A DNA stretch of 64,000 nucleotides from Phytoseiulus persimilis (lineage: Eukaryota > Arthropoda > Arachnida > Mesostigmata > Phytoseiidae): positions 47,988,001-48,052,000 of the forward strand of contig CM075101.1 of NCBI GenBank assembly GCA_037576195.1, read 5' to 3'. The position numbers and the translations under genes were made by a program. Shown here piece by piece: positions 46,849-57,898 of the stretch (positions are counted from its first letter, which is position 1; every line of letters begins with the position of its first letter). The notes beneath the pieces were generated by a model, which was not told the DNA's origin, ran no database searches, and worked only from the letters and a program-made list of their open reading frames with translations.

Positions 46849-49800
46849 GTGAGCTGAGCTTGTGCAAGGGCTCTCACCCGGAAAACTTGCTACCTGGCCC
46901 GCTTCGCGTTTTGCTCCACTTCCAATTTGTCTCATTATCGCTTCCTGCTCTAGTTTGGCGCCATTCGGACATTCCTGCTTCTTGGGATAATGTCTCAACA
47001 ATCGCGTCGAAGGAGACATGGTGGCGCAGAGGGACGAGAAAAATGCTGACCCGCACGCAAACCTCGAACTAGGAAAAGAGAGATCCTTGGAGATGGGTTC
47101 GAAAAACTGATAAATGAATCGTGCGACCATCATATACTCGGAACAAATCCACCTACGAAAATGCGCATCCAAAATAGAGAACCGATTTAGATATCGTTCG
47201 AACACCACCTGCCAAGTTTTCAGCACTATCCAGGGGCCATCTAGGAGCAAACTCGATACCGTAATTAGTGGAAGACATGCAGAAATCTAAAGATGAATGG
47301 AAAAGAACGACGAGAAAGGTCGAATGTATATTCCGGAAGAAAGATAGCCTACAAAGGCACCGCCAGGGTTGGCGAGGTGTTCCCGCGGCAAGGACCGCGA
47401 GCGGAACAGCCTAGAAAAGAGCCTGGAGAACAAAATGAAAGGATGACCAAGAAGTTGAGAAGAGCAAAGAACGTAGCTAGCGTACAGTAGTCCCGAAGAT
47501 CGCTGGCCTCGAGTTTCCTGGAAGTTATACCAAACGGAGAAACCTCTCTGAGTCCCCAGACACCCGAAGGCAGAGGAAGGAGTTTTAGAAGGTGCAAACC
47601 CTGGTCAGGAATGCTCCAGGATTCCTGGTGCGTGCGACAGGCATTTCTCTCTCGTCTATGAACATCGGAAAGAGAAGTTTTGAGCACCGTCTTGGGGCGT
47701 CTCATTTGAGCGATCGGTGCAAAATTGACACCGATGGACAGGATTTCAGCTGAAATCGAGCACGATGATGCCCGTCATGGAAGAGGCCGATCAGTGTAGA
47801 TTTCAACTTTTGATGAGGATGAAGTTTTATTGTTTAGAGCTCGAGCTTCCAGTACTCTCATGATGAACGGCTCATTCCTCCTCCTTTGTAAATTACATGT
47901 TTAGGCCAAGTTCACTCAACAATCACTCACTTAACCGGGACGTTTTCCGAGACTAAGGAACAACTGGGTGATCGGTTGGATGTTCGATACATAATCTTGA
48001 TATCTCGTTTTCTGATTCCTGCTCTCCGCCGGCTCGGCTGTGTTGCCATTCCTCGATTCCGCCAACTTATTCGTTTGACGCAGGCTCGAGTGAAGGTTCC
48101 CAGCACTGACTCCGACCGGAAGTTTCATACAGCCTCGGCTTGCGTCTCTTCCTACAAGGCCCGCCTCGCATTTTCCTTTACTTTCAATTAGTTTCATTTC
48201 CACCTCCTATACTCCCGTGTTGTGACCCCTCCCAAGCTTTCTGCCTCTTGATATCATGTCTTCTTCCACGATGTTGCAGTTTGTTCTCGGCTGGTCAACC
48301 TCTGGACCCCTGAGATATTCCACCTCAGAGAGTTCCAACAGAACCCAGCAATGCGCGATCGGGCACCGATATCCCCGCTCGTCGACCCCTTATTCGCATC
48401 GAACGTGGCTGGGGAGTGCGCTCGTCGTCATCGGGATCGATGAGAGTTGACGTTCGTCGAGAACCAGAGCTCCTCCATCGCCGATGATGAAAATCTTCAT
48501 CAGAATTATTGTCGTTGATGGATCTTTGCTCGGTCTCTTCATGTCCGGGGTCTCTCAGTGATCGGCCCACTCGAAACAGCGATAAGAATCAACAGCATCC
48601 TACTCATTCAACATCAACTCGGTTATTATTCCTTTAGTCATTATCCTGCATTATTCACTTTGAAAAGTGTCGTGGCCTCAAGTGCAAGCAAGACATTCCA
48701 AAACACCACCTTACAGCTAGTTATTAACCCAAGGTAGTTCGAGTCTTCAACGTGATCAACTCAGTTCCTCAGTTGTTCTAGTACTTTTCACGGTAGTACT
48801 CACTGCTCTAAATATATTGTTATCATCATCGGTACAGTAATCTCCAACATCATTATTACTTTCGCTTCGTTTATCATCCCGCGCGTAGGAGCATATGCGA
48901 GTGTGTGTTTGGATTTCCTGAGACTCGTTTCCTCCTCATCAATCTCTAGGTTCCCTATGTACATTAATATCAAGGGTCGGGAATCAGCTCCCCGAAATAT
49001 CTAGTGTGTACTAAGCCCTGGGAAGTTCCCGCTCTTCCCGATCTCCCCCGAAGCTACTCAATGTTTCGGTTCAGGGGCGCGCTCAAGATTAGCTCTGATT
49101 CATACTGTGTTGGGAACATCATTATAGCCATCAAGATTGGCGCGTTCACCGACGTCAGCAGTACTCTTCAGTCTGTGATAACGTTCGGATAATATTTTTA
49201 TCATCAGTGTAACTGTGGTGATCAACATCGTCAAAAGTCTACTTAATGAGGTACTTCATTCTTCGTCACTGGATACTTGGATCATTACCCTTCTGCCTAC
49301 TCTCATGAGAACTGATCTGGCTTCAATCGTCCGAATCATCTCTGTCTCGGCCAGTCATTCTCATCATCACTCCGCAGACCATTGAATTCAGTCCCATCAT
49401 TTGAAGCGTTCCATTCAACCTGACTTCAACAGCGGGTTCGGCCGGTGAACAAGCGATTTATTGGATGTCCGAGAAGAGGAATAAATCAGGTAGGTTGGTG
49501 GAACAGAACGATGTCAGGTACTCCACTGAGCATGCCGCACGCCCTTCTGTACCACCCGCGCAATCCTCCGGAAAACCGGTACATTCCCACATCGAGAGGC
49601 GTGAAAAAAGATGCCATTCCGTAGACGGACTCTCCGCGGAGTGCGCAACAAAGGCCGCACAATCGATCAGTGGAGTAATGCATGACGAGTGCTTGAACTA
49701 GCGCACAGAAGCTCGCAACTCAATCCCGGCCTCAACATTGCTCTTTCGGAACACGAGAGAGTCGCGAGTGAAAAAAAACGTCTCGATGAAGTCCAAACTC

Positions 49801-51396
49801 ATCCCAAATCCTCGAGCTTCGTCGCTCCCTCCCTTCACGGAACATTTAGAACTCGGAAGAGGTAAGAAAGTTCTCATTACGACTCCACAGCATTGGACCC
49901 GCTATGAATTTCTCGAACGAAGCGATGCTGGATGATTTCCAGGAGGAACTTTGGCGATTCGAGTCCGGAAACTCTGAGGGGGGGCTAGATAACGAATTCT
50001 TCTCGGAATGATTGCATCTGAAGTTTTCTCGTCATGCAAGATATATAATCAGGTGTTCTTGCTTCCCCGCCGGTCGCCCAGTGTTCTGTCAATTGATGTC
50101 TTAGCGGTGATCGATTCGTTCATTCTCCAATCACTCAATTCCTAGTCTTGATAATACCACTCTCGATATCAGTATGAGCTATGATTAAACCAATTATGTC
50201 GAGGTCATTCCATCTATGAATTGTTGAATACTCCTACGTTCGCAACATCGGAAATGTCTGCTCGAGGTCAAGTGTTGACCGAGCATCTCTATCGAGCAAT
50301 TGTTCGACTTGGCTTCAAAAATACTCCGAAGCCTCGATGATGTTCTCGTTTTTTCCCAGATACGGTCTGTCTGAATTCGAGCTCTAAATTATGGTCATTC
50401 AACGCAGCAGCCTTCGAGGGGTAAAAGCGAATTGGGCAATCTTGGGATCAATCTCACGAAAGAGCATCAAAGCTCTCATCAAACTCAAGTGAACGTTCAC
50501 TCGAATGTCGAATGCATCGCGGCCAGCATCAAACGCAAACGAAGCTGACAATCACGATGGATATTCGGACAAGGAACGCCCCGGCCGAATCATATCGAAC
50601 ATAGTTATTGCCAATAATCAAATGAGAACGTTATCCTTGTGTGAGCGGAGCTGCTGTATCCAGACGAAAAATATCACAAACTTTTAGCAGCAACAAGAAG
50701 CGTTGTTTCTGGGAAGGGCACCAAAACTGTCGTCTTCTTCTCGAAAACCTGCACAAAGAATCGACGGTCGCAGAGAATCGAATCTCATACAGCGAGTCGC
50801 GATAATGTTTTTCCGGAGAGAAGGCTGAGGTAGATATGGGAAGAGGAATGTCGAGAGGCCTGATCGAGTCTGGAAGACCCCGCTATGACTTTTTTGATTC
50901 CCCCAAACATTCGAGCTCAATCAGGACCTCTGGGGTGCGGTCTCGATGGGCCTATGGATCTTTCACTCGGGCGACGGTTCCGCCTGGAACGATGACCAGG
51001 GAATCGGAACGGAGAGAAAACGACGATGGAAGAAAATTAACAGTCGGCTGCTGCTTCCGCTACTCAGGTTGTGGCTGGCCGGAATCCGCTTCAGAGGCGA
51101 CGTGCGATCTCCCGGCGTAATGAGGAGGCCGCGTTTCCTGAGGAGATAGAGTCATCCAACGACTATAATTCGTAGGGAGTCAATAATGGCCGAAGGTGCG
51201 GTTCATGCACTTTGTCTCGGAGGTTCGCTCTTCCAAACTTTCGCAAATTTTCGCCTACTCTAAGTCGCTTCCTGTACGACTGCTTCAATCATTTGGGCTT
51301 AGTAGTACGGCTGCTTCCAGAGAAGAAGTCTAAATAATGGTTTTTACTGTCGTAGCTGCGGCTGCTGATGCTAGCTTTGGATGGAGACACGTAGAT
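46849..51396. other. 4.5-kb region without a confirmed gene
   Basis: A minus-strand frame at about 48325-48545 is acidic/Ser-rich (SINDNNSDEDFHHRRW) and could be a disordered exon, but its splice sites are unclear. The part near 48590-49330 is richer in A/T. No other feature was recognised. Confidence 0.3.
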
Positions 51397-52075
51397 CTAG
51401 GCGCTGCTGGAGTGATCTTCCGGATCGGTTTCTTCGCCTTTGCTGCGCGGAGACGACGGTACCTTGAGCAGCGCCGATGGTACAGCCATAGAGCCTGGGT
51501 CACTTGCCTTATGACTCCATCGAGGCACCCGGAGGGTCGTCCCTCCACAACTGTCTTCTGCAGCAACTTCTGCGTCCACCTGCAACGAAATCTCATCGGT
51601 GACCATTACCGCCGCCAGAGTCACAAACTTCGGCTTCGAGGTGCCGCGGATTACGCGGAGTGATCCGGTGGGGCGGTCGAGCGATTCAGGAAATATCGAG
51701 GAAACCATCGGGTTCTCTCACCGCAATGTACTCCGAACTGACGGAAGGCGACGAGAATGCGCTCTCGCCTTTCTCGGCCAGTTGTCCACACGCCGGATTC
51801 GCTCCACTTGCCACACTCGAAGCGTGATGAGGTGGAGTCAGCGAATGGAGGTCACTGGTTGAGTGCGAGTGTCGCCCACTGAACGCTGTGGAGGTCGCGT
51901 TTGCAGCGACGGAATCGTCATCTGACGCGGCCTCCGGCTTCGAACTGCTTTGGGCCGACTTGGCGCCTCGGCTACCACGTCGCTTCTGGGACTCGCGGAG
52001 GTCACAGGAGCTCCCTGGAACATAACCAGCAGTGGTACGTGAACGTCTGCCCGAAGGTCGGTGACGACGAGGCAT
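51397..52075 (-). CDS. Candidate two-exon gene for a small Ser-rich, probably disordered protein
   Basis: Minus-strand exons 52075-51722 and 51579-51397 join in phase 0 through a GCG|GTGAGA donor and a TTGCAG acceptor to give 178 residues. The first exon starts with an ATG (MPRRHRPSGRRSRTT) just after a pyrimidine-rich tract and is rich in Ser, Ala and Arg (HSHSTSDLHSLTPPHHA). The second ends KGEETDPEDHSSSA before TAG. No domain or family is recognised. It could instead be the 3' part of a larger gene extending right; a minus-strand frame near 52345-52539 (HVGYTTLVGRGMVLTGWF) is a possible further exon. Confidence 0.4.
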
Positions 52076-53538
52076 TCGGAGTGAATCGATCGAGGAGAGT
52101 CTCGAGGAGGGGGGGAGAGAGAGAAACAGAGAGATATATAAGCGCAAGTTCATGCGTCGGACCGATTCCGTTAGTTAACTCGGATCGATGGAATCGAATT
52201 CGGGCGCGAGTTCCCCTCACGTCGGGGATTCATGCGATGGATCTTCCGCGGAGTGCTACGGGATAGGATAATTCCGATTTGTGAGAGCTACAGAGTTTTC
52301 CCGAATCATAGCGACACGTGTGGAATCCCGTTTGACCACACGGCTCAGTGAATCGAAAAGAGATCGCGCATCTTCTCGTGGACGCTTGACTCGGGTTCGG
52401 TCTCAAAGGTCGCTGGATCTCGGACTCCGAAGATACGGACCCTGAACCACCCTGTCAACACCATGCCGCGACCCACTAATGTGGTATATCCAACGTGCCA
52501 TGATTCATCTTCCGGGTGTATACGCAGTCCGCTCTTCAAGGATGGAGTCTCCGGAATCGGCTCACGTTCGGTCAGGCGTTTCAGATATCTAGGACGCTAG
52601 AATGGCCAAAATGCCTAAAACTTGCAAATTTTCATTCATTTTTACATCGGACTGCGATGCGAGTTTTTCGTTAATGTAGTTTGACTTTGCAATGATGATC
52701 TGATTCGGTCTCCCGAGTTTGCGAACGCACGTCGTCTCAGGGTTTCACTCCAACTCGGGTTCGCAGGAGAACACTTTTCAGGAACCAGTTGCGACTCTGA
52801 GCCATGGCTTCCTCGAGAAAATGACTCAACTGCTCTCGGAATCCAAGAGAACGATCTTTACCGAGTGAAGTTCGGGATCTGTTTGTGCTTCCTGAAGAAT
52901 TTCTGCCACGTACGCCACGTGCATCTCGCACGAAAGTTCGATGGTTCGTTCAGGTAGTCAAGCTCACCGAGGAGAACATTCATTTTTTCGTTGGAGAGCA
53001 TGCGAGTAAAGAAGGTGATAGTCCGGTGGCAGACCAATGGGGAGGGTTCAAACGACGAGGCTTTGCGCGACTTTCAGTCAGACATCTCCGGAGCGACAAT
53101 CTAGAGACAATGCTGCTATTGGAAGGCGTGCGAGGCGAAAATCTCCAGAATTGCTCACGAAGCGAAGACTGAAGTTACCTGAGAGCCTTCTTGAAGGCTG
53201 GTTCGTTGCCTGCCTTCCGGAGGGCTGGTTATTGGTGCTTGTTAAGGGTGGTTGCTGTTGTGATTCAGTGACTGTGCTGCACTGACGAGGCGGACATGAA
53301 CAGACTAGCGGACCTACAGACCAATCTCGTGTTCATTGTCATCGTACGACAGCAAGAGAAGCTTCACTGAGATGGAGGTTCGAAATTCCAGCGGCAGAAA
53401 ATTATTTGCGAGTTCGGGCCTCTCTTAGTAGAGATGTCTGTTTAGAACGGAGGTGCCGCATTCCCTGAACCCGGACGTCTGTGATCAAGCTGTCCCCCCC
53501 CCTCACTCAGAGTAATGCTCGGTGCTCGATCTCTAAGC
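52076..53538. other. Spacer between the Ser-rich candidate and the RGS gene
   Basis: Short frames only. The minus-strand segment at 52345-52539 is noted under the Ser-rich candidate. It should include the RGS 3' UTR. Confidence 0.35.
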
Positions 53539-56500
53539 TCAACAAGAAGCATCGAAAGTTCTGCTAAGGGATCTGGTGCTGGTCCACATCCGTGAACTAC
53601 TTGCATCATGTGACCTACTGTTTCTAGGGTATACAGAAAGCATTGGCTCTTGTGACGAATACGCACCTGAGGCTTTGTTGTATAGAACCAGAGCGCCCGT
53701 GGCTGGCTGCAGCGTCGTAGCCTGCTGAGGAGTGGACGGTCTCTGATCCGGCTTTTTGCGCGTTGATGCCCCAAAATGGAAGAACCGTTTTCGGTGGCCC
53801 TGGATCTGGAATTGGAAAATGGAAATCAACTTTCATTCCCACTTGATTCCAGGCTGCTCGGCCTGCTTCGGAACTTATCGCGACCGTTGGCTGTTTATTG
53901 GAACTCACCTGTAGGAGAGAGGCTTTATGCAGCAAATTATTGAAGTGTTCGCTCCTGAGAAAGCGTGGATACGTGTCGGTCTGCATGAGCGTGTACGCGT
54001 GTTGTTGAGCGTGCTCAAACGTGTATCGCGTCGGCTTTTTCATCGCTTCCATCGTGATCTCCATCGTCGCTGAGTCGAGATTGACTTCACAAGCCGCGCC
54101 CGAGGCGAGATACTCTCTGCGGAACATCAAGCCCCATTCAATTGAGGATTCTCATACTCGATAGATCCGGAGCTGCGCTCAGATCGGTGTGCGGTTTGAG
54201 CTCGATTCATCGAAGACTCCAAAGATTCTGATTCTTCATTAGTTCTGAAACGGGACGTCTTCACCTTCCAATCTGGCTTGAACTCACTCGTGTATAGCTT
54301 GTACTTTCTGAGCAATGTTGGACGGTGATCCTTTCTTCAGGTTCTGAACGGCTTTCCAGAAGAGGATATTCTCGTGCGAGTATTCTTTCCGGAGATAAAT
54401 CTCAAATTCCCGGAAGCCCCTGGGGTCCGACAGCAACTCTTCGATGCTGAGCGTCCACCGTTTGAGCCGACGCTCCGTTGGAGTCTCACATCTAGACACA
54501 TTGTGAATAATTTAGAGATTAGCGCTATTGGATACCGCGGAACCTCAGTGAATGACTCCGATTGAGAGAACTCCCCGTCACGTCCCCCGAGTTCGTCAGT
54601 CCGCGGATTCCGTGGACATCTTTCTTCCCGATATCCACTTCAGAGGAACGGACGGACACGGAAACGATAACAATGGATGCTGTGCGTACTCAACGAGGCC
54701 CTGATAGGAGATATCTCTACCGAAATGAACTCACTGTGAGCTTTCGATTTGCCAGAATGAGTGATCGTCTGAAATCCACGGATTTGAGGGCAGTGTCGTC
54801 GAGAGGAAGGCGTCGAATTCTCGATAATCGTCACAGCGTTGCCATAACGTGCTTTTGTTCCGAGACTTGATGAGATTTCGTTTCATTATATCAATCTGGC
54901 GTTTAAGCTGTTCCATGGTCTTCTTGCGTGGGCCTCGCTTGCTGGGGACAGGACAGCGTTCCAGACAGCTCTGTATTCCAGGCGGCGGCCGATGGATCCG
55001 CCAATACGCTCTCTCTTGAGACGAACTTATCACTTTATCGTGCTTTTTGCGATCCTTCGCTTGCCTGCAACGAAGAGGTCTGTTTTCAGCTTGCTCGGAC
55101 TATCGGACAGCTCCGGTTTCAGGATGGGCTCGGATGGGAGAAGCGTTCGCCCACTCGATCGGACGCGAAGTTGAGCTACTTACGCGATGGAATCTTCTGC
55201 TTGCTGGCAGAGATTATCCCATTTCGCGGCTAGGAGCTTCTTCATCCGTTGTAGCGCTTCTTGCTCATAGTCCTCGAGGGAGCTTTTCTGTTTGTTCTTC
55301 AAACAACGTTTCAACAGGTATAAAGCATAATCCGTGTTGTCAGGTGTGCTCCTCGATGGCCAGAACATTGGAGACTGGAATCTGCGAGGGCGGAGATGAC
55401 GAGCTCGTTAGCTGGAATGATGACGCCACGGAAAGACCGCCCGCCACACCTCGCCGCGAGTGCCCCGGTTTCGTCCTCGTAACGTACCTGTACAGGGTTG
55501 AATCGTCTTTGATGGTATATGTTTTCGCGTTGTCGCCAACTGGAAAAAAGTAGCCGTACTGGCACAGCAGATTCGCGAGATGCAGGGCCTCTTGTGCCAC
55601 AGGTCCCGTTTGATCTTCGATGTCCAGGTTGTCCATGATCCACTCCACGACGTCGTATCCCACGAACGCGCTCGGGATGGATGTGAGGAAAAGTTTTTGA
55701 GAGCGCAGGGGAACGCCAAGATCAGGGTGCTGCATCTCCTGGATGAGCTTCTCCATCTGTAAGCAGCGAACGAATGCTCCGAGATAGGTTCTATCGGTAT
55801 GTGCTGGTTTGACAACAGGAGCAAAAACTGTCCTGGATTCGCCTCGTAGAGTTCCGCTCTCAGAGCTGCTAGCTGTCTGCGACGGGTAAACGGAGGGAAT
55901 GAACATGTTCCGAGGCTTGAACTCACTTTTGTGTAACATGGCTCAATGTAACACTCGTCGACGGTGTAGGAGTTGGAAGATGAGGAAAGATTCGGGGAAT
56001 TCGGAGGTCGCAGAGGGGGCTGCGCTGAGGTGGGCGATGGGGACCGTCTACTCCCAGCGCTCTGCGGAGGAAAAAAGTCTCATTAGACGCGACAAAAACC
56101 TCGAGACAGCTGTTGAATCAAGAAAAGACTGCGCTTGCGTTAAATCGCTGTTTCCAAGCTCTTTTCGGGGCGTCGTTACCCGAGGTTCCGAGTGGGGGAA
56201 AATTAATTCTCGTTCAGGATAAGAGTAAAGAATCGAGTTCCAGGTCGGCGGAGTGATATCGTAGCCTGAAGACGACCAGCTGGGAAGGCATTGATCTTTC
56301 GTGTCCGTGGTCTCGGTTGCAGGTCATGGATGGACTTGTTCTCGCTCCACGCGGTCATGTTCCCGCTCACGGCGATATTCATGTGTCCCTCCCCGCTAGT
56401 TTTGAACGATCCTTGCGATTCCGCCCGAAGCCGAACGCATCGTTAAACGCGTGCGAGCTGAGCTCCAGGAGGGTGTCCATCTCGCATCTAAGACGGCAGA

Positions 56501-57898
56501 TCGGTATTGATTGTTCGAGCAGATAGTAGAGAATGCAACGAAGCCGCTCCGACTGGCTCTGGTGATCCGTGAAGATCAGGAGTTCTGCTCGTCCGCCGAG
56601 CGAAATCGATCGAAGACCGGACTGTTTCAATTCGGAGAGCTCATTGCAAACTGTAGCCGCAACTTCCAAATGATCGCCGGTGGATATCGAACAGGAAAAA
56701 CAGAGGGAACAAACAAGCTGTCGCACTTGGAGCTCACGGAGATCGCACAGTCGAAGTCCCCCGGCGGGATCATTGGACATGTAGCAACGACTCTCCCTGG
56801 CTGAGCTTGAATCCTCTTGATGAAGGGTCGATTCCGAATTGAGTTCGTTTCGCGAGAAGCAAAACAGATCCCGAGAGCTGAATTCTCGGCTCTATCGGAT
56901 CCTGTTCGGCAGCGGATGTCAGCGAGCTCCCCCAATGCCAGAAGAGGGGATTGAGCTCATCAGAGAGACGAAAAAACGCGTATTTGGCCCTTCGTTCATG
57001 AAAATCAGGTTTCTTCGAATGTAGATCCTAACAAAATGGGGGGTTTCTCGCGGTAAGCAAATCACCGCTTCTGCTTCTTCCACGATCGGGAGCTCATACG
57101 ACATGAGCCCGGGTGTGGGCAGTTCAGAGTACAAACCTGGAGAGTAGGATCGAACAGTAGAGCGACTCCTTCGAAAATCGAAAATTCACTGTCAGTGAAG
57201 GGACTCGCCAGAAAAGGATCCATTGCACCACGCGAACATTCGGAGAAGCGATTCCTGAACAGCGGGCAGGTCGGACCCACGCTGACGGGGCACTTGAACT
57301 TGATGGCAAACAAACGGGCGGTGGAGCCGGGGCACGATTGACCAGACCGAGCGACCTGACAGGGGCACCAAGGGAGCAACGGCGAGACCACTGACGTAGG
57401 ATCCCGTGTCTGCCTTGCTTGCTTGTCTGCCTGCCTGTCTAGCTGGCTGGCTGGCCAGCCGCGGTCAGGCAAACTCTCAAACAATCGCTCGCTGGTGTGA
57501 CATGGAGTATCTGCGGGCGACTCGCCGAGTGGGAATGCCGTCGCAGGGCGGTCTCACAAGTGAACTGTCGGTCAATATATGCTAATTTGATAGCGGTGTA
57601 ACCGAAAATACCCTCGGGCAGACGGGCCTCCTGGAGACCAGATGCGCGACGTTCGATCGTTGGTAACTATGCACTCTCTCCGTGCCAGTCAGGCGCTACA
57701 GGACAGTCCGATGTGACCGATTCTGACTTGCGTCGATTGATGACGGTGATACGCGTCACGTAGCTCACTCACCTCAGGTCGAGATGTGTCCTTAGTGCTG
57801 TCTTCGAGGGCTAATTCGGAGCCCGACGTCCGAGGCGATGATCGTTTCGCGTTAGCGTCGGACGTCGGTTCCATGTTCAGTGATAGTCCCCTGCGCAT
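53539..57898 (-). CDS. R7-family RGS protein, RGS9/11-like (DEP-DHEX-GGL-RGS)
   Basis: GTPase-activating protein for Gi/o alpha subunits, normally obligately bound to Gbeta5 through its GGL domain. Minus-strand exons: 57898-57773, 56061-55927, 55756-55488, 55381-55184, 55064-54735, 54491-54288, 54116-53909 and 53805-53667, all GT-AG with consistent phases (about 535 residues; reading on to the stop at 53539 instead of splicing gives about 578). Residues 1-87 are a Ser/Pro-rich extension. The DEP domain (MEKLIQEMQHPD, VGYDVVEWI, YGYFFPVGD) spans about 88-177. The R7 helical region has RFQSPMFWPS and NTDYALYLLKR. The GGL domain ends with LPSNPWISDD. The RGS domain (about 360-487) has SHENILFWKAV, VNLDSATME and DTYPRFLRSEHF. 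LPSNPWI and the RGS sequence favour RGS9/11 over RGS6/7. An in-frame stop precedes the ATG. The C-terminal exon end is uncertain. Confidence 0.88.
57137..57223 (-). CDS. Possible alternative first exon of the RGS gene
   Basis: Inside the first RGS intron, ATG at 57223 opens 29 codons (MDPFLASPFTDSEFSIFEG, then VALLFDPTLQ) ending in phase 0 before GTTTGT. It would splice in frame to the exon at 56061. The donor is weak and there is no independent support, so it may be a chance frame. Confidence 0.25.

Noticed and set aside
46603-47250. 215-codon open frame on the minus strand
   Set aside because: Composition looks random, no family recognised, and it overlaps a better-bounded plus-strand candidate exon.
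51337-51663. 108-codon plus-strand frame
   Set aside because: Overlaps the minus-strand Ser-rich candidate, which has a better splice and stop arrangement; no motif.
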